NCBI GenBank assembly: GCA_937873715.1 | Contig: CALMYJ010000029.1 | Coordinates: 1-64,000, forward strand | Direction of reading: 5' to 3' | DNA: 64,000 bases | From: an uncultured Chitinophagaceae bacterium | GTDB taxonomy: Bacteria; Bacteroidota; Bacteroidia; Chitinophagales; Chitinophagaceae | In this document: one piece after another, positions 15,547 to 23,917 of the stretch | Numbering within the stretch: the first letter of the stretch is position 1 | Layout: each line of letters begins with the position of its first letter | Made by a program: the position numbers and the translations under genes | Notes under the pieces: generated by a model | Databases searched by the model: none | Seen by the model: the letters and a program-made list of their open reading frames with translations, nothing else | Told to the model about the DNA's origin: nothing

Positions 15547-16452
15547 TTAGTTTTTAAATAAAACGAGTAAAGTTTGTAGCTGCTGTTTCAGATGTTTGCG
15601 GTGTACAATCATATCCAAAAAGCCGTGTTCGAGTAAAAATTCGCTGCGCTGAAAGCCTTCCGGTAAATCTTTCTTGATTGTTTCTTTTATTACCCTTGGG
15701 CCTGCAAAACCAATCAGGGCTCCGGGCTCACCAATAATAACGTCTCCCAGCATTGCAAAGGAAGCAGTAGTGCCACCAAAAGTAGGGTCGGTACAGAGTG
15801 ATATGTAGGGGATTTTAGCATCGCTTAGCATTGAGAGCCTGCCAGATGTTTTAGCCAATTGCATAAGCGAAAAAGCGCTTTCCATCATCCTGGCACCGCC
15901 ACTTTTGTTGATAATCATAAAAGGGATACGGTGCTGCAGGCAATAGTCGCAGGCCCGGCAGATTTTTTCTCCCATTACACTACCCAGGCTGCCTCCAATA
16001 AATTCAAAATCCATGCAGGCAACTACCAGGTCGTGCCCATTTACCTTACCATGTGCCACTGTAATTGAGTCGTGAATATTGGTTTTAGAATAGGCTTCTT
16101 CCAATCTTTTGCCATAGGGCTTTAAGTCAACAAACTGTAAGTAATCTTTTGATATAACATTGGCAAATAACTCATTATCTGAGTTTTCATCAAATAAAAT
16201 TTCAAAATATTGATCGCTGCCTATTCTGTGGTGGTATTCACATTTTGGGCATACATACAGGTTTTCGTTAAGCTCCAGTACGGTGCAGGTATACTTGCAG
16301 GAGGGACATTTTGACCAGAGCCCCTCGGGTGCATCGGCTTTATCTTTTGTGGCAGTTAATATGCCCTTCTTTTTTCGCTTGAACCATCCGCCGCTTTTTT
16401 CATCAGTTACGTTTTCTCCTGCAAGCCTGGCGTCAAAATCTTCTATTTTCAT
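15547..16452 (-). CDS. accD: acetyl-CoA carboxylase carboxyltransferase subunit beta
   Basis: A 301-residue protein with the N-terminal four-cysteine zinc ribbon (CPSCKYTC and CPKCEYH) and the crotonase-like carboxyltransferase domain: GGSLGSVMGEKICRACDYCL, INKSGGARMMESAFSLMQLA and PTFGGTTASFAMLGDVIIGE. With AccA it carries carboxyl from biotin to acetyl-CoA for fatty-acid synthesis. ATG 16452 was chosen over a TTG three codons earlier. A -7 box TATTTTTG lies at 16501-16508 on the minus strand. AccA is not in the window. Confidence 0.95.
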   Translation of the reverse strand: MKIEDFDARLAGENVTDEKSGGWFKRKKKGILTATKDKADAPEGLWSKCPSCKYTCTVLELNENLYVCPKCEYHHRIGSDQYFEILFDENSDNELFANVISKDYLQFVDLKPYGKRLEEAYSKTNIHDSITVAHGKVNGHDLVVACMDFEFIGGSLGSVMGEKICRACDYCLQHRIPFMIINKSGGARMMESAFSLMQLAKTSGRLSMLSDAKIPYISLCTDPTFGGTTASFAMLGDVIIGEPGALIGFAGPRVIKETIKKDLPEGFQRSEFLLEHGFLDMIVHRKHLKQQLQTLLVLFKN

Positions 16453-16561
16453 GATAAACAATTTTTGTCAAAAACAATCTTTCGGTTTTTGAACGGGGCG
16501 CAAAAATAATTTAACCAGCAATGCCGGTAAAAAATTTTACATGGGTACAATAGAATTATTA

Positions 16562-17629
16562 TCAGGCGTTTCGGTTGATGCAATTAAGGTCATCGAAAGC
16601 AACTTCCAGTCTTTTTACAAACGATTCTTCCCCTTTACGCAACCATACCCTGGGGTCGTAATATTTTTTATTAGGTGCATCGGCACCTTCAGGATTGCCT
16701 AACTGTCCCTGCAGGTATCCTTCCATTTTTTTGTAATTGTTGAGTATACCCTCCCAAAAAGCCCATTGCAGGTCGGTATCAATATTCATTTTGATGGCAC
16801 CATATCCAATAGCCTCCCTGATTTGATGCTGGGGCGAGCCACTGCCACCATGAAATACAAAGAAAACCGGCTTGGGTCCCGTTTTTAATTCTTTTTCGAT
16901 ATACACCTGGCTGTTGTGTAAAATAACTGGGGTTAATTGCACATTGCCAGCTTTGTATACACCGTGTACATTACCAAACGCTGCCGCTACGGTAAACAAT
17001 TCGCCTACCTGGCTTAATTCTTTATAAGAATAGGCAACATGCTCTGGCTGGGTGTATAGTTTGGCATTATCAATATCGCTGTTATCTACACCATCTTCTT
17101 CACCGCCGGTTACACCCAGTTCTATTTCGATACCCATGCCCAGCGGTGCCATGCGTTTATAAAATTCTACCGAAGTATGTATGTTTTCTTCAATGGGCTC
17201 TTCACTAAGGTCGAGCATATGAGAGGAGAAAAGGGGATAGCCTTTTTCTTTAAAGTATTGTTCGCCAGCATCAATCATGCCGCTTACCCAGGGAAGCCAT
17301 TTTTTGGCGGCATGGTCGGTATGCAGTACTACAGGCACCCCGTAATATTTTGCTACGTTATGAATGTGTAATGCACCTGATATAGCACCAGAAATATTGC
17401 CCTGCAGTTTATCGTTGGGCATGCCTTTACCGGCTACAAACTGTGCACCCCCGTTACTAAACTGTATAATCACCGGGGAGTTTACCTTAGCAGCGGTTTC
17501 TAAAGTGGCATTAATACTATTGGTGCCAATGCAGTTTACCGCCGGCATGGCAAAACTGTTGTCTTTAGCGTCGTTGTAAAGTGCTTTGAGTTCTTCGCCG
17601 TATAATACACCGGCCCTGTATTTTCCCAT
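16562..17629 (-). CDS. fbaA: class II fructose-bisphosphate aldolase
   Basis: A 355-residue class II aldolase of the long (FbaA) type. Motifs: FAMPAVNCIGTNSINATLET, VVLHTDHAAKKWLPW (zinc and catalytic Asp-His), MEIELGVTGGEEDG, FGNVHGVYK and VFHGGSGSPQHQI, ending IKMNIDTDLQWAFW. It splits fructose-1,6-bisphosphate in glycolysis and works backwards in gluconeogenesis. A -7 box lies 20 bases upstream. It is a single-gene unit. Confidence 0.95.
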   Translation of the reverse strand: MGKYRAGVLYGEELKALYNDAKDNSFAMPAVNCIGTNSINATLETAAKVNSPVIIQFSNGGAQFVAGKGMPNDKLQGNISGAISGALHIHNVAKYYGVPVVLHTDHAAKKWLPWVSGMIDAGEQYFKEKGYPLFSSHMLDLSEEPIEENIHTSVEFYKRMAPLGMGIEIELGVTGGEEDGVDNSDIDNAKLYTQPEHVAYSYKELSQVGELFTVAAAFGNVHGVYKAGNVQLTPVILHNSQVYIEKELKTGPKPVFFVFHGGSGSPQHQIREAIGYGAIKMNIDTDLQWAFWEGILNNYKKMEGYLQGQLGNPEGADAPNKKYYDPRVWLRKGEESFVKRLEVAFDDLNCINRNA

Positions 17630-17648
17630 AAGTGTTTTTTTGTTTGCA

Positions 17649-17656
17649 CAAATGTA
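17649..17656 (-). promoter_or_regulatory. -7 box of the aldolase promoter
   Basis: On the minus strand the box reads TACATTTG, matching TAnnTTTG. No TTG was found at the usual distance. A small inverted repeat, TTACAGTGTAA, lies just upstream. Confidence 0.45.
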
Positions 17657-17745
17657 AGAGAATTACAGTGTAATCGTTACAGCCTGCATCATCTTGAAAA
17701 GCAGGCCTGAATAAATGCAGGATTTTAAAATTGTTGGGGTGTTTT

Positions 17746-18540
17746 TTAAATAAAATTCCGGCCTGTTAATTTTTGAATGGTAGCGATAAGCTGATTAAAG
17801 TACACCGGGGCTTCCATCATTTTACTGCCGTACCAGCTAAACATTTCTCCATCCACAAGCAATATGGTGATGCCAGGCAATAATCGTTTTAATGCTTCAA
17901 GATGTATTTGGGTAAATGGGTAGGGTTCAGAAGAAAGCAGCAGTAGCTGACAGTTGTTTTCTTTCAACTGTTGCAAATCAATAGCAGGGTAGCGGTGCCG
18001 GTCGGCAAAAATATTTTGCAAACCACATTGCTGCAGCATTGCATGAATAAAAGTGTCGCCACCAACAGTCATATAAGGTTTGCGCCAGATGAGGTAGCAG
18101 GTATTTACAATTGCGGCTATGGGCTGTAACTGTGCAAATGCCTGTTGAATTTTTTGAATGATGGTGCCTGCCCGGGCAGATGAATGGGTAAGTGCACCTA
18201 TATCGTTAATCATATCAATTGCTGTTTCAAAATCAACTACATCCGTTAGCCATACCGGGTAATCCCGGGCCAGGGCCTCTACCTGCTCCTTTGTGTTTTC
18301 TTCCCTGCTGGCAATAATTAAATCGGGCCTGCAGGCTTTAATTGCTGAAGTATTTATATTTTTTGTACCTCCAATGATTTGCTTTTGTTGCCGTAGATGG
18401 CCGGGGTGCACACAAAATTTAGTGATGCCGCTTATTCTACTTTCCAAACCCAGCGCATAAAGGAGATCTGTGATAGAGGGTACCAGTGAAACAATGCTTT
18501 TTGGGAAATCCGGTAATGGGGTGGGTGCCTGCAACAACAT
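17746..18540 (-). CDS. helical-backbone metal-receptor family protein
   Basis: A 264-residue protein of the BtuF/FepB-like fold: SIVSLVPSITDLLYALGL, ISGITKFCVHPGHLRQQKQI, IGGTKNINTSAIKACRPDLI and IASREENTKEQVEALA. These proteins bind cobalamin or ferric chelates for ABC uptake. The start at MLLQAPTPLP gives no signal peptide, so it may be cytoplasmic. Known signal-less relatives sit near cobinamide or iron genes, but none is next to this one. The ligand is unknown. Confidence 0.75.
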   Translation of the reverse strand: MLLQAPTPLPDFPKSIVSLVPSITDLLYALGLESRISGITKFCVHPGHLRQQKQIIGGTKNINTSAIKACRPDLIIASREENTKEQVEALARDYPVWLTDVVDFETAIDMINDIGALTHSSARAGTIIQKIQQAFAQLQPIAAIVNTCYLIWRKPYMTVGGDTFIHAMLQQCGLQNIFADRHRYPAIDLQQLKENNCQLLLLSSEPYPFTQIHLEALKRLLPGITILLVDGEMFSWYGSKMMEAPVYFNQLIATIQKLTGRNFI

Positions 18541-18567
18541 GCTGTAAATGTAAAAAGCGGCAGGGTA

Positions 18568-18605
18568 TAAAAACAAAAACTTCCACAGCTTTTACGCTGT
18601 GGAAG
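18568..18605 (-). terminator. rho-independent terminator, unit 1
   Basis: CTTCCACAGC (18580-18589) and GCTGTGGAAG (18596-18605) form a perfect 10-bp stem with a 6-base loop, followed on the minus strand by GTTTTTGTTTTT. It isolates the region from the receptor gene downstream. Confidence 0.8.
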
Positions 18606-18755
18606 CATTTTGTTGGGCTGGCTTACGGGCTGGCCCGGGGATCTAATTTTTTAAGAGGGGTCTCCTCTCCAGAAATAATGTTTACTTCTGGTTTCAGTGT
18701 CGGTCATTTTCCGGCCATCATCGCTTTTTAGGGCATAGGCCTTTAGGATATTGAA

Positions 18756-18887
18756 TCACCTGGTTTTTCGGAGGCTATCGTCGCTTTTTACAGCATAAGC
18801 CCGGACTGGATTCAATTCTTCATTAGGATTTGAATTCTTAGTTTTCAAAGGAAGCTTGATTTGTTTTTTGATATTGGATAACTTCAT
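18756..18887 (-). CDS. candidate 43-residue basic peptide
   Basis: A short leftward frame of 43 codons starting ATG at 18887 (MKLSNIKKQIKLPLKTKNSN) and ending ELNPVRAYAVKSDDSLRKTR. The NPVRAYAVKSDDS segment recurs in altered form after the stop in the same frame (NILKAYALKSDDG) and in unit 2 (NFRAYAVKSDDS). Lysine-rich start and repeated tail motif resemble a precursor peptide, but no modifying enzyme or exporter is nearby and unit 2 lacks a start codon. It may be a remnant. Confidence 0.3.
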   Translation of the reverse strand: MKLSNIKKQIKLPLKTKNSNPNEELNPVRAYAVKSDDSLRKTR

Positions 18888-19149
18888 CTTTAACGGTGTC
18901 TTTTGTTTTTTTATTTTGAAAACTTTTAAAAAAAACTTATTCAGCTACTCAATTCATTATGAAGAGTTTCTGAAGCTTTTACAAACAAGTATAACCACGT
19001 AATACCCATGCTGATATCCCGGGGTGTACACACGTAATTACCCTTTAAAATACCGGGTTGTTCTACTACATCCCGGCTGGTAAAATTGGTATAGTGTTTA
19101 ACCGCAGATGCAAGAGTGTAATGTGCTTGTAGTGTGGGAAAGGCTTAAA

Positions 19150-19182
19150 ACAAAAACTTCCACAGTTTTTACACCGTGGAAG
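19150..19182 (-). terminator. rho-independent terminator, unit 2
   Basis: CTTCCACAGT and ACCGTGGAAG pair with one mismatch and are followed on the minus strand by GTTTTTGTTTTAAG. The stem is nearly the same sequence as in unit 1. Confidence 0.75.
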
Positions 19183-19771
19183 CGTTTTGCTGGGCAAGCT
19201 TACGGGCCAGCCCGGGATCTAATTTTTTAAGAGGGGCCTCCTCTCCAGAAATGAGTTTATTCCTGGTTTCAGTGTTTGATTTTTCTCAACGCAATACATT
19301 GCTGTACTGGTTTAGGATATTGGGTTTCGGTCGGTTTGAGCTATCATCGCTTTTTACAGCATAAGCCCGGAAATTGGATTTTGGTTTTTCTCTGGGGTTG
19401 CTTTTAATGGCTTGCCCGGATGTTGGAACCTGTTGGTTTTTCTTTAGGAATTGAATTTTCAGTTTTATATCACCGCTAATTCATTTAACTAAAAAAGAAG
19501 TTGACTGATATTGGACTTTCTTTACAGCTTTACAAAGAATTTGGATATGTACTCTTTCGTTTATCAGGATTTTTGGATATGATTGATAATTAAAAGATAT
19601 CAATCAACTTCTGGTGTAAAATTGCATTAGTTCAACTTGTTCAACAAGAGCAAAACCGCCCTTTTTTAACATTGTAGTTTTCTTCCTGCTCATCGTACTA
19701 TTGCAGTTGCAGTGATGGTAACAGTACTGATATGCAATACGTATTTATACGAAACCGGATGGGAGTACCGG

Positions 19772-19818
19772 TAAAAAAAACTTCCGCAGCATATTTCTCT
19801 TTGAAAGCGCTGCGGAAG
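19772..19818 (-). terminator. rho-independent terminator, unit 3
   Basis: CTTCCGCAGC (19781-19790) and GCTGCGGAAG (19809-19818) form a perfect 10-bp stem with an 18-base loop and an eight-T tail on the minus strand. Confidence 0.75.
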
Positions 19819-20484
19819 TTAATTTTTTAAAACAACACAAGTCGGTTTTCACAGGAACTTCGATCACCTTAGAGTGTACACTCTACCATTTAATAATTTT
19901 CTGGTTTCAGGCGCTCTGGCTCTTCTGGGTGCTGCCTGGTTTTTGGCATTACCGGTTTAGATATTGGTTTTTGTTTTCTACGGGTTAGTCAGCGGCTGTT
20001 GTAACATATACATGTTATAAAAGTGCTGCTTTGGTTTTTCTGCAGGATGCTGGATATTGTTTTTCCCGGCTGTTGTTTGGTTTGGTTTTTCATGCTGCCG
20101 GAGCATGACTGGATATTGAACAAGGTTGAAAAATACTTTTAACTAACTGGCCTAACACAAAGCTTTTCAATGATATTGGATAGTGATGCTTTGGTTTTTA
20201 AAGGATGGTTGGATGTGTTGTAAGCTTGTTAGCTATTGGTAATTTTCATCACAAAGATTATTAACATTTTATTCGTCAACAAGAGCAGTATTGCCCTTTT
20301 TCCTTTGTTCACCAAATACTAATAGTATGGGGCTGTTACGATTATTTAGAATGGGGGTATTACGAGTATATTGCTGTTACAACTCGTAAAACTACGTAAA
20401 TACTCTGAGGCTAAATGCTGTTAAATTTCGCCGAAATGCTTATCTGTACTGCATTTCATGCATTTGCACAGGTATTATACTTTA

Positions 20485-21840
20485 TTAGCGGGAAAGCCCC
20501 TGGATGATATCATATTTGGTAACGATATGGTAAGCCCCAGTTTCATCTTTACTGAGTACAGCACCGTTTTCACGGTTTATGAGGTTGGATAACCTTTCTA
20601 CCGGTGTATTAAAATCTACTTCCGGGTATGGTTTTTCCATTACTTCCTCTACAGTTTTATTTTTTAAATCGGGGTCGTTGATAATTTTAGCAAAAAGTCC
20701 GCTTTCAGAAAGAGCGCCAATATTAGTACCATTGTCAAACACGGGTATGTTTTCAATGTCATATTGTTTCATCAGTTCTATAGCATTACTCACCATATCG
20801 GATTTAAGCAGGGTAATTAATGTATGTGCAGTACGGCTGCTTACTACATCTTTAAATGTGTTTACATCAAGAAAACCCCTTTCCATCATCCATTGGTCGT
20901 TGTATACTTTGGCTACATAACGGCTACCATGGTCGTGAAATATACACACCACCACATCATCCTTTTTTAGGGTATGCTTTAATTGCATCACTCCCTGCAG
21001 GCAACTGCCGGCACTGTAGCCAATAAATATCCCTTCTTCTTTTGCAATACGGCGGGCCATTACGGCACCATCCTTATCGGTTACTTTGGTAAATTCATCT
21101 ATGTATTGCATATCGTAATTGGCCGGTACAAAATCTTCACCAAAACCTTCACTAACGTAGGGATATACTTCCTGCTGGTCAATTTCGCCGGTATCAAAAT
21201 ACTTTTTTAATAAACTGCCGTAGCTGTCTACCGCCCAAACTTTAATGTTTGGATTTTTTTCTTTAAGGTATTTGCCAGTACCTACAATGGTGCCGCCGGT
21301 ACCGGTAGCCACTACCAGGTGGGTTATTTTTCCTTCGGTTTGTGCCCATATTTCCGGGCCGGTTTGTTCATAATGCGCCAGCCGGTTGGCCAGGTTATCG
21401 TACTGGTTTACATACCAGCTATTGGGTATTTCTTTTGCCAGCCGTTTACTGACGGAATAATAGGAGCGGGGGTCTTCCGGCTCAACATTGGTAGGGCATA
21501 CAATTACTTCAGCCCCCACCGCTTTTAAAATATCTACTTTTTCCTTCGACTGTTTATCGGTGGTGGTAAAAATGCATTTATACCCCTTAACACAGGCGGC
21601 CAGGGCCAGCCCCATACCGGTATTGCCACTGGTACCTTCTATAATGGTGCCGCCGGGTTTTATTTTACCTTCAGCTTCGGCCACTTCCAGCATTTTTAAA
21701 GCCATCCTGTCTTTAATACTATTACCCGGGTTAAAATATTCCACTTTGGCCAGTACGGTGCAGGGCAGGTCCTTGGTTATTTTATGAAGTTGAACGAGTG
21801 GAGTATTGCCAATGGTTTCTAAAATATTATTCAGCCACAT
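20485..21840 (-). CDS. cystathionine beta-synthase type PLP enzyme with CBS domains
   Basis: A 451-residue protein. Residues 1-320 are a cysteine-synthase-fold domain: NTPLVQLHKI, FNPGNSIKDRMALKML (PLP lysine), EGTSGNTGMGLALAA, ATGTGGTIVGTGKYLKEKNP and the serine-binding GYSAGSCLQG. Residues 330-451 hold two CBS motifs. This layout fits cystathionine beta-synthase without the heme region, which joins serine and homocysteine; O-acetylserine-dependent activity is an alternative. A -7 box TACCTTTG lies at 21855-21862 on the minus strand. Confidence 0.88.
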   Translation of the reverse strand: MWLNNILETIGNTPLVQLHKITKDLPCTVLAKVEYFNPGNSIKDRMALKMLEVAEAEGKIKPGGTIIEGTSGNTGMGLALAACVKGYKCIFTTTDKQSKEKVDILKAVGAEVIVCPTNVEPEDPRSYYSVSKRLAKEIPNSWYVNQYDNLANRLAHYEQTGPEIWAQTEGKITHLVVATGTGGTIVGTGKYLKEKNPNIKVWAVDSYGSLLKKYFDTGEIDQQEVYPYVSEGFGEDFVPANYDMQYIDEFTKVTDKDGAVMARRIAKEEGIFIGYSAGSCLQGVMQLKHTLKKDDVVVCIFHDHGSRYVAKVYNDQWMMERGFLDVNTFKDVVSSRTAHTLITLLKSDMVSNAIELMKQYDIENIPVFDNGTNIGALSESGLFAKIINDPDLKNKTVEEVMEKPYPEVDFNTPVERLSNLINRENGAVLSKDETGAYHIVTKYDIIQGLSR

Positions 21841-21854
21841 ATAATGGTTTTAAA

Positions 21855-21862
21855 CAAAGGTA
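21855..21862 (-). promoter_or_regulatory. -7 box upstream of the CBS-type gene
   Basis: On the minus strand it reads TACCTTTG, 15 bases before the start codon; no clear upstream TTG was found. Confidence 0.4.
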
Positions 21863-22032
21863 GTTTTTTGCCTTTTGCGAATGTAAGGTTGCAGGGCCAC
21901 CCGGCTCCCGATTTATTTTAATAACCATTTCTTAAAACGGTTATGCCGCTTTTTTTGCCCAAATTGCAAATAATAAATCTCTCAATTGCAGATTTGTTAT
22001 TTTTGGCCTTTACTTTTTGAAATAAATATTCT

Positions 22033-23616
22033 GTGAAGCTTTATTCCGCTTTTACTTCCTGGATATTTATGGGTTTGCTTTGGTGCAGTACAGCTATTGC
22101 ACAGGGCGGACGCATAAAATGCTACTTTAATTTTCCTGTAAATGCATCATTTGCTTCGGGGCAACCGGCTGTATACCTCAATGCCAGCTTCCCGGATACT
22201 ATTGCCGCCTACATCAACAGGGCCAAATACGGTGTGGATATTGCCTTATATAATTACACCGCCTCTGCAAATAGCAATGTAGCCAAAATTGCCTTTGCTG
22301 CAAATGCGGCCGCTGCCAGGGGCGTACAGGTAAGGTGGATTTATAATGGCACCGGCTCTACCTCCAACACAGGCCTTAACCTGCTGTCTGCCGCTGTAAA
22401 AACTTTCCCCTCGGTAAATCGCAGCAATTATATCATGCACAATAAGTTTGTGGCAATTGATGCCATATCCCCAGATTCTGCTGATGCTTTTGCTATTACA
22501 GGCTCTTATAATTGGAGCGACCAGCAAACTACCAGGGATATTAACAACCTGCTGGTTATAAACAGCAAGCCGGTAACACAGGCATTTTACCAGGAGTTTA
22601 ATAAAATGTGGGGCGGCACCGGCCCCAATCCCGTTCCGGCTAATGCTGCTTTTGGTACGGCAAAAACGGCTTCGGCGCAAACGCAATTTGTAGTGGATGG
22701 CAAAAGGATAGAAGTATATTTTAGTCCTAAAGACGGACTGGGCAGCAAGCTGCAAAACGTGATACAGTCGGCCGACAATGATTTGTTTTTTGGGGTATAC
22801 ACTTTTACAGATATAGCGGTTGCCAACCTTATCATTTCTAAATACAACAGCGGGCTGCAGGTAAGGGGCATTGTAGATAAATTTACCCGTTTGTTTAATG
22901 CTTATTCGTTGCTGGAGGCGGCATTAGACAGTAATATGCTGGTAAAAGTGAGCAACGATTTGTACCACAATAAATCGCTTGTAGCAGATGCTTTGCGGCC
23001 GGATTCCGATCCACAGGTATATACAGGTTCATTCAACTGGAGTATACAGGGCCAAAATTCGAACGATGAAAATGTAGTGATTGTACATGATGCGGCCATT
23101 GCCAATCAATATTACCAATCGCTCTGTGCCGATTTTACTGCCCTTGGCGGTTTGCCCTGCGTTTTTCCGCCATGCCCCGGTGGCAATACTTTGCTAAGTG
23201 CCAATGTAAGGGGCAATAGTTTTCAATGGCAGGCAGATACCGGAAATGGTTTTGCCGATATTACCGATACAGAATGGTACAGCCGAACCAATACGGCAGA
23301 TTTGCTGCTCCTCAACCCACCTTCAAACTGGTATGGCTATCGATACCGCTGTATTGCAGATGGAAATAAAATAAGCGATACTTTTTCCTTAAAATTCACT
23401 GCTTACTGGAACGGAAGTGCCAGCACAAGCTGGGAAGAGCCGGCCAACTGGAACTGCGGCGTATTGCCTGATGCTTACACGGATGTGGTGATTAACAGCA
23501 GTGTGCAGTATTTTCCTGTGGTAAATGCTTCCACCATTTGTCGTAGCCTGCGGCTAAATAAAGCAGCCACAATTGCATTAATGAATGGAGTGAGCCTGGT
23601 GCTTACCGGCAATTAA
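22033..23616 (+). CDS. secreted phospholipase D-like protein
   Basis: A 527-residue protein with a likely GTG start and a signal peptide ending WCSTAIAQ. Two PLD half-sites are seen: HNKFVAIDAISPDSADAFAI with TGSYNWS, and YHNKSLVADALRPD with TGSFNWS, giving the paired HxK motifs of nuclease/phospholipase D enzymes. A C-terminal region of about 130 residues is non-catalytic (WQADTGNGFADI, then SASTSWEEPANWNCGVLPD) and resembles the end of the DUF4832 protein at 44021. A promoter box TATTTTTG lies at 21998-22005. Substrate (lipid or nucleic acid) is unknown. No classical T9SS tail was recognised. Confidence 0.85.
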   Translation: MKLYSAFTSWIFMGLLWCSTAIAQGGRIKCYFNFPVNASFASGQPAVYLNASFPDTIAAYINRAKYGVDIALYNYTASANSNVAKIAFAANAAAARGVQVRWIYNGTGSTSNTGLNLLSAAVKTFPSVNRSNYIMHNKFVAIDAISPDSADAFAITGSYNWSDQQTTRDINNLLVINSKPVTQAFYQEFNKMWGGTGPNPVPANAAFGTAKTASAQTQFVVDGKRIEVYFSPKDGLGSKLQNVIQSADNDLFFGVYTFTDIAVANLIISKYNSGLQVRGIVDKFTRLFNAYSLLEAALDSNMLVKVSNDLYHNKSLVADALRPDSDPQVYTGSFNWSIQGQNSNDENVVIVHDAAIANQYYQSLCADFTALGGLPCVFPPCPGGNTLLSANVRGNSFQWQADTGNGFADITDTEWYSRTNTADLLLLNPPSNWYGYRYRCIADGNKISDTFSLKFTAYWNGSASTSWEEPANWNCGVLPDAYTDVVINSSVQYFPVVNASTICRSLRLNKAATIALMNGVSLVLTGN

Positions 23617-23917
23617 AAATGCAAACAAAATCAGTTGAGTTTTGGAGTTGTTTTTTACCCGGAGTATTGTGCACTTCTGCCCGTATATTTGCAGCCGCAT
23701 AAAAATTGCCCTATCGCAGCCCTGGTGTTGAACGGAGCGTCGCCAATGCCGCCCAATCAATGCCGTGCTGCTGGTAACAAAACCCAATTTTTGTGTATGA
23801 CACTACCAGTTAACCAAGATGAATTTTATAAAGCAACACTTAAAAGACAGGCAGAAAATTCAACTCAATACGTTTAACTCGTAACTCATAATTTTCAACT
23901 CATAACCCATAACTCAA
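23617..23917. other. 301-bp gap before aspS
   Basis: No convincing gene. A -7 type box TATATTTG lies at 23684-23691, more than 200 bases ahead of aspS. The last 50 bases are a low-complexity run of AACTCATAA-like words directly before the aspS start, like the runs before other starts in this window. A small frame at 23635-23877 has no family features. Confidence 0.4.

Larger units (their letters stand above)
18541..20484. other. 1.9-kb region of three diverged terminator-ended units
   Basis: No ordinary gene is present. Three leftward units of about 600 bp each end in a similar hairpin (18580-18605, 19157-19182, 19781-19818) and share blocks upstream of it, for example CTGAAACCAG and TTTCTGGAGAGGAG, and further up GGGCTTATGCTGTAAAAAGC. 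Unit 1 contains a 43-codon frame (listed separately). Unit 2 contains a related frame without a start, ending in SNFRAYAVKSDDSSNRPKP. Between them, 18950-19145 reads leftwards as about 66 open codons without a start. A 29-codon frame at 19604-19693 (MSRKKTTMLKKGGFALVEQV) lies ahead of unit 2. A 14-base palindrome AGAGTGTACACTCT is at 19871-19884 and an 8-base inverted repeat TTACGAGT/ACTCGTAA at 20360-20389. It looks like a decaying or very fast-evolving set of small genes. Confidence 0.5.

Noticed and set aside
18486..18731. Rightward 81-codon frame and its relative at 19176-19364 (shared SNFLRG.SSPE)
   Set aside because: The similarity is explained by the duplicated DNA of units 1 and 2 read on the other strand; terminators show that the units are leftward.
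22246..22755. Long leftward frame of 169 codons inside the PLD-like gene
   Set aside because: It is antisense to a gene with clear motifs and has no family features of its own.
23690..23780. Possible tRNA-Leu-like remnant after a promoter-like box
   Set aside because: No acceptor stem, anticodon arm or T-loop could be drawn.
23635..23877. 80-codon frame before aspS
   Set aside because: No recognisable family, and it ends in the low-complexity run common to non-coding leaders here.
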